From: Aliarcobacter sp017996075
GTDB taxonomy: Bacteria > Campylobacterota > Campylobacteria > Campylobacterales > Arcobacteraceae
DNA length: 59,328 nt
Assembly (NCBI RefSeq): GCF_051062515.1
Contig: NZ_JAMXEK010000010.1
Strand: one strand, 5' to 3'
Shown piece by piece: positions 30,901 to 35,473 of the stretch; positions within the stretch are counted from its first letter, which is position 1, and the number at the start of each line of letters is the position of its first letter. A program made the position numbers and the translations under genes. The notes beneath the pieces are model-generated. The model was not told where the DNA came from. It saw only the letters and a program-made list of their open reading frames with translations, and searched no databases.

Positions 30901-33875
30901 CAACATATGATTCTTCAACAGATTTAATTACAGCAATTGAACATTTAAGAATGAGCAATGGAACAAATTTAGTTCAAGGAAATCAATCTGCAAATAGTTT
31001 TATTGGTGGAACTGGAACAGATACATTAAGCTATGGTGGAGCCGCAAGTGGAGTAACAGTAAATGTGACAAGTGCTGGTGCTGGTACTTCTAGTGGTGAT
31101 GGTGCGGATGTGTTTACTGGTTTTGAAAATTATACTTTATCTGGTAATGCTGACATAATCAATTTAGGTGTAGTACATAATGGTTCTATTATCAATGGTG
31201 GAACAGGAATAGATACTGCTAGTTATGCAAATGTAGCTACAGCTTTAACGGTGACAGTGGCTAATGGAAACACAAGTGCAACAGTAAGTGATGGTACTAA
31301 TTCTAATACATTACAAAGTATAGAAAAAATTATTGGTGGAGATGGAAATGATACTTTTATAGTTTCAGATGTAACGGGAATAAATACTCTTGATGGAGAT
31401 GGTGGAAATAATACTTTACAATTAAGTGGTAATGTTGATTTATCTTCTGTAACTTTATTAAATTTCCAAAATTTAGAAATTTCAAATGGAGATACATTAA
31501 CTGTAAATGCGGTTGATTTATCTGGTAAAACTATGAATATTACAATGCTTGGAACAGGTAGTTTAATAATAGTTTCAGATGGAAGTAGCCATGACTTTAG
31601 TAATATTTCTTTTACAAAAGAAACAGGTACAGTAACTCTTGATGTAAATATAAATAAAGATATTAGTAATTCAAATATAAATAATATTATTGATAGATTT
31701 GATGTAGCAAATGGTTCTACATTAACACTAAGTTATTCACAATTTAATGGACATACAGGAATTAATTCAGGAACACTAAAACTTTCTGATACAAGTTTAA
31801 CAGGGGCTCAAATTAAATCTATAAATGATGCAAGTACAAATGCAATAGATTTATCAAATGTTACTACTATTTCTACAGCTACAATGACAGAAATGTTAGA
31901 AATTGTAAATAACACAGGAGCAGTATTTACAACAGCAGCAAATTATGAAGTAAGCATAAGTGATACTTCAAGTGCTGCAAATGTAAATATCGTAGCAGGT
32001 GATACGACAGGTGTGGTAACAGCAACAGTAAGTGCAGATACAGCAGCAAATTTAAATAGTGCTTTAACAAATTCAACATCAACAGATGCTTTAACATTAA
32101 CTATAACTGATACAAGTTTAAGCTTATTAACAAATTTATTAGCTCTTGATACAAAAACAAGTGTGGCAGTAAATGCATCAAGTATAACATCAATAACAGA
32201 AACATATGCAAATTTAAATACAGCATATTCATCAGCTGGAATAAGTGGACTTGGAAATGAAGCTGTAACAATTACAGATACACAAAGTGCTACAAATGTA
32301 AATACAATACTTGGTAAAACAACAGGAGTAGTAACAGCAACAGTAGGTACAGATACAGCAGCAAATTTAAATAGTGCTTTAACAAATGCAACATCAACAG
32401 ATGCTTTAACACTAACTGTAAATGGAGCAACAGCGACAACTTCTGATTTAATATCACTTGATGGAAAAACAAATATAGCAATAAGTGTAACAGCAACAGC
32501 AGTAAGTGGTACCTTTACAGATTTAAATAATATTTATGTAACAAATGTGAGTAATTATTCAAATCTTGGTGATGAAAATATAACAATTACAGATACACAA
32601 AGTGCTACAAATGTAAATACAATACTTGGTAAAACAACAGGAGTAGTAACAGCAATAGTAAGTGCAGATACAGCATCAAATTTAAATAGTGCTTTAACAA
32701 ATGCAACAAGTAGTGATGCCTTGACATTAACTATAACTGATGCAACATTAAATTCAAGTTTATTAAATATTTTAGATTCTAAAACATCAGGAACAATTAC
32801 GTTATCAAATGCAACAACTATAAATGTTGATAGTGAAAATACGTTAAATCTTGGTGACTTTACAGTATCAAATAGTGTGACAATTAATGATTCAACTGGA
32901 AATGAAAATATCACAGGTACATCTTCAAATGATGTTTTAAATCTTTCAAGTGGAAATGATACAATTAATCTTGGAGCTGGAGATGATACTATAAATGTAT
33001 CAAATATGAGCGACTTAACAAGTGCAGATATTATTACTGATACAAGCGGAATAGATACTTTAAATATAAATGGAAATGGAACTATTGCAAGTAGTGATTT
33101 TAATGTATCTGGATTTGAAAACCTTAATTTATCAACAGGAGCAGATGTAGTTACATTTACAGATAAATCTAGCTTTGATACTTTTAAATCAAAGTTTTCA
33201 TCAGCCGTTGATACAAAAGGTGGAGATGATGAGTTTAAATTCTCTTCAGCTATTACAGAGGATTTAGATTTTACTAAGATTGCTAATTTAGAAAAATTAA
33301 GCTTTAGTGAAAATAATGATATTGTAACTTTTGGAAGTGATGAGTTTAATGCAGGAATAAAAACACTTGATTTAGGTAATGGTCAAAATAAAGCATACTT
33401 AAATGCAGATACAACTTCATCTGTTCAAGTAAATGGAGGAGCAAACAGTGATGAGTTTGTGCTTGATTTTACTAGAATTGAACAAGGAGATTATAAAGTA
33501 GATGGTGGAGATGGTGAAGATAAAATTTATGTTACAGGTACAAGTTCTTCTATTTCAACAGATACAAATATCTTTGGAGCAGGTGCGTTTGATAATATTG
33601 AAGCATTAGATTTAACAGCAACTGACTTAGTTGTAGGAGCTGATACAAGCGATGGTGGAACAAATGCAGAATACACATTAACAGGAGCATTAATTAATAG
33701 CTGGACTAGTTCAAATTCATTGAAATTAACATTAGATGCAGATGCAGCTTCTAAATTTGAATTTACAAATAATTATGGAACTAAATATGGTGGTGATGAT
33801 TCAGGTACAACAGCAATTACTAATGGGTCATATACCTTAGATAATGGTGTGACATTGATCGTAGAGGGATTATAA
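6915..33875 (+). CDS. Giant RTX calcium-binding repeat adhesin, type I secreted (8,986 aa)
   Basis: Enormous surface protein, probably a biofilm or attachment adhesin exported by the T1SS encoded downstream. Residues 1-130 form a compact N-terminal domain that would sit in the retention-module position. Residues 131-205 are a polar linker with a Ser run (near 185), and 209-390 are a beta-rich non-repeat domain. From about residue 466 to 8040 there is a nearly unbroken series of RTX nonapeptides (GGxGxDxux: DTIDGGAGSDTL, GNDTIYGGAGD). They alternate with a spacer of the form DTVDYS...IxVDL...DTLxNIENVIGS, giving a roughly 110-residue super-repeat, by estimate 60-70 times. A non-RTX insert lies at 2172-2256. 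The C-terminal part has three 105-residue repeats (8346-8616), a last RTX cluster (8664-8696) and a terminal domain ending TLIVEGL, the expected location of the T1SS signal. No Sec signal peptide and no TAAG-like LapG site are visible. The frame is intact over 27 kb, which implies purifying selection. Confidence 0.93.
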   Translation: MSKDKETLVKYLDGKVQIKSKPLAGENIPVYVRPGDKIDLELLGLNLETAKFKLVGGDLILEIPGAGEFTFVSLALMGYSGDAPEFLGVAGKIVTLSSILSDIDDINALPINSTPTNEYINMLNEIAQENKKEVAPQVIIIDNNPATEQNDNVSNLFDLLEAQKKSLNLVESNDFTSNLTKTDSKKSSSSSSKQEDNVASVEGIEPTLSFDIDIQHVQIRENTVIDSTLNKTLFIYGGGGVSYSNIYPQNYTAVDKTKLVLQTSPEIIDYSDKKFGSFDNVVIYADDSALFNSTTTSRTINLTPSQPEGFGITEITITSDNFPTGFKVLNAVQVGNSWILKKDNPDTLDVVEGFIVDNRGQINITFVVDNSQKSNFVFKMSAKSEFSLDNVSEENKASIKPPVESSLEFAKDYAVQIKEIQDKTVAKEYDFEPFFINGKEYKNGFVITSNINNTETKGSQELVNTIYGGIVNDIIHGGMKDDTIYGNSGDDTIFSSAGNDTIDGGAGSDTLNYSKIDNVNNIGINANLNTGKVTYKLDNVSSIDPATTFTNTVVNIENIIGTQDKDIIIGNEKNNTLKSEGGDDTIEGGAGDDYLDGGDGKDTVSYINAINNVDNKGVIVNLGSDEYNIKKGEASGIDGIDQLWNFENVIGSNYDDTIKGNSLANTLFGAKGNDTLSGGLGDDYLDGGEGNDTVDYSSSNSSQFVHLGLGEASGGEGNDTIVNIENVIGTRFNDTIYGNNENNILDGGLGDDTIFGGAGDDTLLGKSGNDTLSGGLGDDYIDGGFGNNTASYEDIQIGGVTVYLSKSAQQDTINAGLDTLKDIQNLIGSVFNDTLGASFAEVNILNGLGGNDTADYSLLPKLAGDEGIVGNLLTGKVYKGLSVDDTLLNIENLKGTSGKDTLIGNNFNNILDGGAGDDHFVSNGGKNTIIGGDGFDTIDYSSSLKAIKIENLDNTGTVFKGAVSGEDDHLNSIEKIIGSNYKDIIKADSNSTISFVFEAGSGNDTLQGGKGNDYLYGQGGDDYFYASGGEDYIDGGDGIDTIDFSHVNSKIDLTLNERDTESKVTESKFNGTNYDPNLETHTIVNIENIIGSLNHENTLRGNSLDNTIIGGDKDDTLSGGAGTNYLDGGAGINTVDYSRANNNVTVDLNKTGMQEVYLDGSTTAKDTLKNIQNVIGSNNKDIIAGNSQNNSLFGGLGDDTFIGSGGNDTLNGGDGIDVVSYASATENLYIDLGVTTPVSIGTGYGTDTFISIEGAIGGSGNDTIKGTSGSNVLIGGDGDDTLLPNGNNGIDELDFIDGGSGTDFVSFNFGGNSAVTLDLANSGIQNTGKGRVQIVNIENVEGGAGNDRLYGNSSDNTLSGLAGDDILVGRAGNNTLDGGADFDTADYSGVDSLNGINVNLGLSTQQVQNNGYVGKDTLISIEKIIATKNSDFIQGSTTRTDNSTLYFELGAGNDTIFAGSGANVIYTSRMSESGTDYTSYNNTVFSGTGSDTVFGSSGNDTFVVSSSDALGSTGNDTFYGISGINTIDYSLVKDTDANGATGGINVTLDGTNAVTIALSGGNTNTIQNVSHIIGTGNNDTLRGDNFNNILDGGAGNDTIFGTAGNNTLSGGSGADSITGGTGVDTIYGGLGDDTIFSSTGNDTVYGGDGIDTFDLSGRTGIAFVNLAENRSRVDTNGNSDFDIDDESDVLYNIERVIGNSSDNTLYGDSFANILDGGTAGRNSLYGAGGDDTLIGSGSGVDIAYYKPAGTSIYVDMNQTAQVVRDGDGGSDTLIDINEVHGSDYGDTFKGNGNDTLRGLAGNDTFYSGGGSNLYDGGADDDLFIITSKDHGVDTLIGGVGSDTVDFSKVTDLVSPTKGLEITLNGNETVQATLNDMASHKLTGIENIIGTIYDDTIRGDLNNNILSGFGGHNTLIGGAGDDTLIGGTGTDVASYETSTSGIKVDLTQINFQVTDDGLGGRDKLSGIDTIVGSDYADTFKGGANSDTFIGGLGDNWFIGSAGNDYFEGGTGSDTVDYSAAITNLVVDINDGSKYINSYYGTDTFKNIDGIVGGSGDDTLIGNSGRNTLIGGSGNDTLLGYGGDDYIDGGSGSDFVSFAYTAKNIKLDLAITDVQNTNDGNLTIKSIENIAGGAGNDTIYGNDSNNTLRGGYGNDTLVGRGGNNLLVGGLNGYQIVMGAIVVGATYSFALEGKTISYEAKAGDTKASVLKELENSFNSNNITNSYIVNDGEKLYIETNSIISSNTNLTASSETFIDIVDYSSNPYNGIKVDLTKTVEQVYDNGNGGRDTLVGIEQIKGSNYADTFIGSSSNDTIYGGLGNDTFRGLGGDDTFYGEGGDDLFKSSYDDWNNIYYGGTTDEVNGDTVDYSAIIDNQYKVVGNLSSSTIEVYNGSDILQKTDTIYDIENLTGGSGNDTLTGNASKNTIKGGDGNDSIYVTAGGDRLFGEGGNDTFIFQSGVDGVGTVIDGGTASQTTGDTINYSALTDKVSLRLMGSSYSSVTLGAESNHHSIRNINNVIGSQVDDTIEGDSGNNILNGFNGIDTISFENAGAKVVVNIEDSDITISNAPTGNGTYTANQATGTTIGTDKIINFENILSGSGDDTLIGSSGLNYIYGGLGNDFIYGGAGDDKLYGEEGNDTIVGGVGNDTIDGGEGIDTVSYFDALSVTLSLRGSSYGTATTTYGGVSYNDRLYSIENVIGSSGDDTIQGNEEDNVLDGAGGKNTVSYSGAAAGVTVDLGITTAQNTGDGNDTLLNFSNLTGSSQDDILKGNNNSNIIKGGNGADTIYGIGGSNFLYGEAGNDTFIGKVAGSDFIDGGAGSNKVDYSSLTQANSITVNLGTTTTFNDENSVSQTVYQIGINGGDSDYVKDITIFEGSAGNDKFTVKSGNFELIGGAGNDTFDGATFTGVKIDGGIGSDTVDYSSVVDKIVVTLEAGSDPTTVRVGGDTTNHTIRNIENISGSGVNDTITGNSSNNTILGGAGDDTIDGGGGADYLDGGTHTNGDTVSFASVVGVNGISVNIGSSNVTIDGTTYNANRAIRDGQTSTVENFENIQGSQNSDILIGSDIANVIRGGDGADTIYGGRGSNFLYGDAGADKFIMGGFFGSGNDYINRVDGGAGADILDYSKVTTGAISVTLDGEEEVKVTIYSDNASSTVITNTYDLVKNIRNVIGTSGNDSVKGDGSANVLEGGAGDDILDGGAGDDTLIGGEGDDTLISVSGNNTLDGGTNNSGGDWVYYNQKLVALNLNMKNVDSSGYAIANFGSETDKLKEIENIRGTIKADFIGGNDQNNTLDAFMGDGNTLIGSGGDDVLLGSSDGNDTFKAGILQSDGSLIDGNDGNNTIDGKFGTNNTLDYSAYASSRTIKVDMGALDGTGNSTVTISDGTTDKIKNIQNIIGGAGADTIIGNSQNNSLVGGAGNDIIKGLAGDNQLLGGAGNDTIYSGTGNDFIDGGEDNDTVSFEAATGDITVSLTTTTAQAVGGGMGTDTITNIENVIGSSHNDTISGNSGINTLIGGAGNDKFVATKGSDTYYGGILAGTTHTVANGESNSVDYSNASKVYVDLSSTTTDANGNNYSQALKSNSSTNDGFSSNIESTDSLYGIANIKGSSSFDTLIGNELSNTLEGMAGDDILEGKGGDDLLIGGDGDDTFIATSYNDGKDTIDGGTGNDTIDYSKLGSSNAINITLAEADIYATVTVTGGDNDIVKNIENVIGTAGADTIVGNSSNNTLIGGAGNDIIKGVAGNNKIYGGDGNDTIYSGTGDDLIDGGAGENSVHYGEATSGVTVDLSNSLAQTVGGGMGVDTLVDIQNVVGSAYDDLFYTDYTKSNKFDGGTNTNSVNGDTVSYANLKADLDGSNYTGDATFDNIFMDLANINSGYSSVDIRDNDGSNNIRVVATDYLRNIKNIISSSGNDTLYGDAGANTLKGGLGDDTLMGRGGNDYLDGEGGNNTVSYSYVSTSSGVIVDLKNGTGVLAVDDEDTLVNIQNVIGTKNSDLIKMGTVAGALESVANSIDGGDGIDTISYEYYTANLTINLGAGSVATGDNDLLTSIENAIGGSGNDTFISNTAVSNIFDGGAGSDTVDYSHLTNSSNSIVVTLNGSSLVTVAIAGLEDDSIKNIENVTGGAGNDTIVGDANDNTLKGGAGNDIIKGKSGNNSLYGGVGNDTIFSGTGNDYIDGGDDIDTVDYSEAIAAVNVDLGLETAQNIGGGMGQDTLISIENVIGSNFDDTFKSHFSRDNYFDGYGSGIAGDTVDYSGIPVDNVTQDFVRIDLSSKKGTIFIDGTQSATDTYRLIHNITGTAGNDTIIGDELNNTLRGGAGNDTLGGGAGNDYLDGGSGNNTVTYAYSSSSVEVDFKIGLGYVSAGDKDTLVNIQNAIGGSSGDIFKMVTGDIANTIDGNSSNGNLVSYEYYTAGVTVDLGRTDAQTVVTGNNDIDTLINIQNIKGGEGNDTFRTNFAVSNQFDGNSGNNTMDYSNANASQKIVVALDGANFRDVTIGSGAVVDSVKNIQNIYGGAGDDTIIGDGNSNILDGGSGDDLISGIAGLNTLRGGAGADTIYGGTGNDIIDGGVDSDTIYANAGDNIIYGGDDSDTIISGTGNDTIYGGYVDSSSIHQDNSLQDWVSFESALANVTVNLNSATVGTFAGATGYAQSAATGLDSLFGIENILASANDDNITLNDTTVNTVYGGAGSDTIKVATNGYTGGNTIDGFGVSGVENSSNSDTMDYSVLGAGQNINVNLNIVDGSGFSNVTFNGGINSDKLKNIENIIGTAGNDTLIGKDATNNTLIGGAGSDFLMGRSGNNYLDGGEGSSGNFVSYEYVNNSANKVIVNLTTQTATVEGSGYNDTIRNIQNVIGGAGADTLTGSSASNTLIGGTGADRFVMMGELADRVYAGSITFNLDGSINDASHIDTNNQDTIDYSNYTNRVQIDLANGNAKVDLLNNNFASGTKDDTFYGIDNAIGTNQADTIYGGSGVNTIWAGSGADTIYTGSGADTIYGEAGDDIIHMQSVANSVGNFVDGGAGFDTVSYDGLDERVVINMQGVTNVAVQVGNTTNHHTITSIENIIGTAQNDTITGSEGVNTFVGMDGSDTIYGIGGNNLIYGGTQERNSTSTSADLLVGGTGDDTIYGAAGADDLRGGLGDDTIYGGAGNDTIRSGLGEDTLYGEAGNDIFVFEAADNMTNYVFGGNETHDDGTLDMVDYTQAIKGLTIDLGGKVGIKASDEIIYDNKFINTYNNNGFAYSADQGFNLLYGIEQVRGSDLEGDTIRGNSANNSIWGQGGDDTIYGIAGDNYLDGGTNNDLIFAGLGSDIMVGGSGDDIFKTYYNASGTNSTEKFGGLSSIYGGTVTLDGSGNIISSTASGSDTVDYSAITDANYSIFADLASEGQSVKIRESSDLNISIKTDNIYYINNAIGTSGNDTFRGNANSNILNGSAGNNTALYTFTALTAGIVANLQAGEVEKTTINGTVKDTLINIQNLVGSNFDDSFITKIGESNIIDGGIQGIKGDTLDYSTNGATSIVLDLDVTHTTDVYGIGVTNDGTYASVLVNGNSSAMDKIKNIENIKGSAGADTIYGNADNNTIFGMGGADTIYGVDGFNYIDGGAGDDLIYSGIKADKLFGGTGNDIFRGTTAVSFAGDEIDGGHETDGVNLTGRGSDTVDYSLVDTSSFSKGLELTLNDTVVSTVKIDGVNEHTIVNIENIIGTSHNDSIVGDSGNNTLTGGTGADIIRGTAGKNVIYGDNENGSETNNSLNNDLIYAGTGDDTIYAGGGNDTIHTALGSDTIYGGHGDDTIYGGIGSNKIYGGNYITATQSHADSGNDTVSYEFISGSGVIVRLNSNLAIVSATGNADVLFGMENVIGTAMADEIVGSDVANTLIGGAGNDIINGLGGNNRLEGGADNDTLISGSGNNSIDGGDGSDTVDYSYLTGTDFGDDVDNVLYYENGVYYSGIKVDLTDTLAQRIHTNYGTDTILNIENVIGSTKSDYIVGNDENNILDGKGGNDYFVLGKGIDTILGDIGNDTIAFSDYASRTTGVIVDLSKNQTYGSLDTYRVINDGFGNAKYLDSIENVIGTKYDDIIFGNSDSNTLIGGEENDTLKGGLGADVLDGGIGQDWAYFDDIVVSGVNIVLDTDGNSANGSSGTANITGYTTTLIEIEHIKATALADIIKGDDNTNSILAGSGNDTIFASKGGDYIDGGEGSDLLDFSATISADLVLPYSGIKVDLGQTGVQRVHDYYGEMTILGIENIQGSNLNDYIKGNGQNNTLWGGAGDDVLDGVSANNILVGGIGSDTFRGGTGDNIIYGESYSSLGGVGIETDTSSRDLIDFSNAGVPVTLNLSDSTTINYFNGTTLSLEAQTSIGYGKNKIYNVEDALGGSGADTLIGSNIANVIDGGANNDIIFGFGGIGNTLIGGTGNDTIMGILGGDKIYGGTFDGTTAVKSGNDWIDYSYITDTRAINVDLGAASNQVTQIGTPTNADILTHIENVVGTKNNDILKGDNDFNIVNSLLGYKGDDSFIVSKGKDYIDGGDGFNTMDYSSVNMSDGGNRVVVDLGIEKALDNGYQNLNVAVEDILKNIQRVIGTSGDDTLYGNSYANVFIGGDGNDYIDGREGNDTIYGTSGNNQLFGSAGADTIYGGTGNDTLSGGADNDILDGRLGGNNTYIGGTGDDTMFGGSGRDTLYYGASESGITVTLHSTGTDGTIVSQTDGTDSLKTHFEVLIATNYKDIFDLRLASSGSTILGYGGNDTIYSSIGYGDTIYGGDGDDIFFANGGNNIYYGGNAILDTNGDITGSNASGTDTVNYSLSTGSVNVNLTNNQASSNGFGGTDIIYNISNITGSNQNDILKGNAGINKILAENGDDWIIATDGNDEISGGNHTQIDGSQGSGVAKDGGGDWLSFQEVANGLDATMSANSITFGGYTPNIKEIENLFGSSYSDTLRGDNTNNTLHGYDGDDLIYGTAGNNFLIGGKGDDTLHGGSGIDKYDGGDVSIGTFYTSSGIHGNNTISFYYAPKGINIDLGFVNNDAILSDGTIGRVINDGYDNVETYVRNINNIIGTSNYSDILKGNSDKNIISGLGGHDTIYGIGGENTLYGGTGNDTIYTATSKVAGQRGDVVYGGQGTDTLVGSFNKDFLIGGEEENNADVETDWIDYSNLVLGANDYGISVNLEQTTNFTDTVDRAYLNGNYSQVFRLDTNGTNTLNFDYISQIENIRGTNGIDLLMGKHGENNSIMAGDGNDTIFLSTGINHIDGETGSNWISLQNMSGAISNFDLANNNAGDSKIYNIQNVIDFNGNRNQTVWGSNSDNIFIMHGGNDHVLSRGGNNIVDLGAGDDRVANNYGVDTLIGGAGQDTIDMYNNLGASQGANIVFNNIIASNFTGLATDIGTLTLSNQTVVIESKTINNLATLSDGSHNFYRIKDGRGNYDYLYQDGTNNPDFEQFLMTNYADIFVGSNNNDTIHGYGGNDTIWAMGGNDSIYGGDGRDTIFGVSGNNLLEGGADNDLIFGGTGNDIIYGQAGDDTIYGKSGNNSLYGGDNDDIIYAGKGLDIIDGGDGIDTLRFDGAEQRVVVNLGADTLTYDTNQTLATNRFINSWKIGGANQVGTATNIENVDGTSYNDTIRGNDLRNIIKTGSGDDYIIASLGNDEIHGGDHTANKGDWVDFSFITTQSGVKVDILTQNNATFNSNGTDYNQTLFGIENIIGTSQDDYIKGSDAISNTLIGGAGNDKIYGVGGANHLYGGVGNDTIYSGIGNDYIHGGDDNNTVDYTDRHSSSNVRVNLSDTSKSHNSGTVTATMTGSTSGMTDTLVNIQNVNTGGGDDTIWGNNENNIINSGAGNDVIYGIGGNNTIYAGSAADTIYGGTGVDSIFGEEGNDYIFASAGADIIDGGANSDLVDYSSSSTGINLTLLDSGATVNVSHNIGGVASDSLTNIEGIKGSKTASNALIGNNMNNTLIGGDLTDIIKGVSGNNSLNGGAGNDTIYAGTGSDTIDGGTGTDDWLYYTDLGSTNISVDLRNNTATYDSSTDLITAIEHLRMSNGTNLVQGNQSANSFIGGTGTDTLSYGGAASGVTVNVTSAGAGTSSGDGADVFTGFENYTLSGNADIINLGVVHNGSIINGGTGIDTASYANVATALTVTVANGNTSATVSDGTNSNTLQSIEKIIGGDGNDTFIVSDVTGINTLDGDGGNNTLQLSGNVDLSSVTLLNFQNLEISNGDTLTVNAVDLSGKTMNITMLGTGSLIIVSDGSSHDFSNISFTKETGTVTLDVNINKDISNSNINNIIDRFDVANGSTLTLSYSQFNGHTGINSGTLKLSDTSLTGAQIKSINDASTNAIDLSNVTTISTATMTEMLEIVNNTGAVFTTAANYEVSISDTSSAANVNIVAGDTTGVVTATVSADTAANLNSALTNSTSTDALTLTITDTSLSLLTNLLALDTKTSVAVNASSITSITETYANLNTAYSSAGISGLGNEAVTITDTQSATNVNTILGKTTGVVTATVGTDTAANLNSALTNATSTDALTLTVNGATATTSDLISLDGKTNIAISVTATAVSGTFTDLNNIYVTNVSNYSNLGDENITITDTQSATNVNTILGKTTGVVTAIVSADTASNLNSALTNATSSDALTLTITDATLNSSLLNILDSKTSGTITLSNATTINVDSENTLNLGDFTVSNSVTINDSTGNENITGTSSNDVLNLSSGNDTINLGAGDDTINVSNMSDLTSADIITDTSGIDTLNINGNGTIASSDFNVSGFENLNLSTGADVVTFTDKSSFDTFKSKFSSAVDTKGGDDEFKFSSAITEDLDFTKIANLEKLSFSENNDIVTFGSDEFNAGIKTLDLGNGQNKAYLNADTTSSVQVNGGANSDEFVLDFTRIEQGDYKVDGGDGEDKIYVTGTSSSISTDTNIFGAGAFDNIEALDLTATDLVVGADTSDGGTNAEYTLTGALINSWTSSNSLKLTLDADAASKFEFTNNYGTKYGGDDSGTTAITNGSYTLDNGVTLIVEGL
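31951..32760 (+). repeat. 315-bp tandem repeats in adhesin C-terminal region
   Basis: Two full copies and one partial copy of a 315-bp (105-codon) in-frame unit, starting near 31951, 32266 and 32581. They are phased by the shared string ATAGTGCTTTAACAAA at 32056, 32371 and 32686. Copies 2 and 3 are almost identical over their first 70 bp. The units encode TITDTQSATNVNTILGKTTG-type sequence, different from the RTX repeats. Confidence 0.85.
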
Positions 33876-33923
33876 AAAATAGCTATAACTTAGCAAATTT
33901 TTAATATTAAAAAAAGGATAAAA

Positions 33924-34613
33924 ATGTATAAAAACATAGAGATATTAGATAAAGAAAAATCAAAAGAGTTAAAATTTGATAATGTAGATACAACACAAAT
34001 AGCCAAAAATATTGGACTTATTCCTCTTGGATTTAGTGAAGTTTGGTATGCTAGTCATAGCTGTGCTGTTGTTATTAGCTCAGGAGAAAATGCAGAGTTC
34101 TTAGCATTTACAGGAATTACACCTGAAATATCTATTTTTAATAAATCAGATATTTATATACCAGCATTTATAAGAGCTTATCCTTTTTTAAATGTTGAAG
34201 TAAAAGATGAAAATCAAAATTTAAATAGTGTAATTGCATTTGATAATAATAGTGATTTTGTATCAGAAGATAAAGAGTTTAATATTTTTGATGAAGATAA
34301 AAATTTAACTAAAGAGGCTTTGGCTAAAGTTGAATTAGTAAGAGAGTTAAATCGACAAAGAGATATTTCAAAAAAAATTATTGCTGAGCTAAAATCAAAT
34401 GATTTATTAATAAAGAAAGAGTTAAAAATTAATATTAACAGTGAAGAAAAAACTATTCTAAGTGAATTTTATATTATAGATATTCATAAATTAGTACAAT
34501 TAGATGATGAAACTGTAGCATCTTGGGCAAGAAAAGGTTGGATGGGTATCTTAGATGCTCACTTAAAATCTATTGTAAATTTTGAAAAAATATTAAGATT
34601 AAATTTTAAGTAA
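33924..34613 (+). CDS. sapC: SapC-family protein
   Basis: Clear member of the SapC family: the diagnostic elements IYIPAFIRAYPFL (about residues 73-85), NIFDEDKNLTKEAL and FYIIDIHKLVQLDDETV...GWMGILDAHLKSIVNF are all present in order, with no signal peptide. In Campylobacter fetus, sapC is encoded with the sapDEF type I exporter of S-layer proteins. Here the gene lies directly after the adhesin and upstream of a T1SS, which supports a shared role in the biogenesis of large secreted surface proteins. The biochemical activity of SapC is not established. The start is ATG after an AAAGGA ribosome-binding site. Its stop overlaps the next start (TAATG). Confidence 0.85.
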   Translation: MYKNIEILDKEKSKELKFDNVDTTQIAKNIGLIPLGFSEVWYASHSCAVVISSGENAEFLAFTGITPEISIFNKSDIYIPAFIRAYPFLNVEVKDENQNLNSVIAFDNNSDFVSEDKEFNIFDEDKNLTKEALAKVELVRELNRQRDISKKIIAELKSNDLLIKKELKININSEEKTILSEFYIIDIHKLVQLDDETVASWARKGWMGILDAHLKSIVNFEKILRLNFK

Positions 34614-35419
34614 TGGTATTAGAGAACAGATTTAATAAGTTAATAGAAGCAAGACATGGAACTATTTTATACAATAAGAATGATATCTATATTGGAAAAT
34701 CAATAGAAAAGTATGGAGAGTTTTCATATCTTGAAGCAAAAATATTTGAACAAATTTGTAAAGCTGGAGATGTTGTAATAGAAGTTGGAGCAAATATAGG
34801 TGCTCATACTCTCTATCTTTCAAAACTTGTGGGTAATGGTTTTGTATTTGCATTTGAGCCTCAAAGATTGGTTTTCCAAAATTTATGTGCAAATCTTGCA
34901 CTAAATAGTATTTCAAATGTATTTGCCTATCAAGAAGCAGTTAGTAATGAAAATGGAACTATAATAATTCCTGAATGTGATTTTACAAAAAATAATAATT
35001 TTGGTGGAATAAATATTGAAAATACCAAAAATGGAACAACTGTAAATAAACAAAAATTAGATAATTTTTTGAATAAAATAAATAGATTAAAATTACTAAA
35101 AATAGATGTTGAAGGTATGGAAATATCAGTAATCAAAGGGGCTAGTGAATTAATAAAAAAATTCAGACCAATGATTTATGTTGAAAATGATAGACAAGAA
35201 CACTCAAAAGAGCTAATTGAGTTATTATGGAGTTTGGATTACAAAATGTATTGGCATTTACCAAAGCTTTATAATGAGAATAATTTTTTTAATGATAAAG
35301 AAAATATTTTTGGGAATATAGTTTCTGTGAATATGTTTTGTATTCATAAAGATTCAAATATTAAAATTCTTGATATGACTGAAGTTTTAGACTCTAGTTT
35401 TCATCCAATGAAAAGATAA
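34613..35419 (+). CDS. FkbM-family SAM-dependent methyltransferase
   Basis: Class I methyltransferase of the FkbM family, which O-methylates sugars and small-molecule hydroxyls. The SAM-binding loop is VIEVGANIGAHTLYLSKLVG (about residues 58-77), followed by FAFEPQRLVFQNLCANLALN and the family hallmark LKIDVEGMEISVIKGA (about 161-176). At 268 aa it has full length. The start codon overlaps the sapC stop by one base, indicating translational coupling. Beside a putative glycosyltransferase and a giant Ser/Thr/Asn-rich secreted protein, it is a candidate for methylating glycans on that protein or on surface polysaccharide. The substrate is inferred from position only. Confidence 0.85.
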   Translation: MVLENRFNKLIEARHGTILYNKNDIYIGKSIEKYGEFSYLEAKIFEQICKAGDVVIEVGANIGAHTLYLSKLVGNGFVFAFEPQRLVFQNLCANLALNSISNVFAYQEAVSNENGTIIIPECDFTKNNNFGGINIENTKNGTTVNKQKLDNFLNKINRLKLLKIDVEGMEISVIKGASELIKKFRPMIYVENDRQEHSKELIELLWSLDYKMYWHLPKLYNENNFFNDKENIFGNIVSVNMFCIHKDSNIKILDMTEVLDSSFHPMKR

Positions 35420-35434
35420 TATCGATTAAAATTT

Positions 35435-35442
35435 GATATAAT
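35435..35442 (+). promoter_or_regulatory. Candidate -10 promoter before TPR-glycosyltransferase gene
   Basis: TATAAT at 35437-35442, preceded by GA, sits 32 nt upstream of ATG 35474 in the only gap of this gene group, with AAGG as ribosome-binding site at 35462-35465. It would allow the secretion genes to be expressed independently of the 27-kb adhesin transcript. Confidence 0.45.
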
Positions 35443-35473
35443 CTAAACAATTTAATTATTTTAAGGTAGAAGT

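Noticed and set aside
8310..31020. CRISPR-like or satellite repeat array
   Set aside because: The short repeats are in-frame RTX codons within one open reading frame, of uneven spacing and sequence; no spacers or cas genes.
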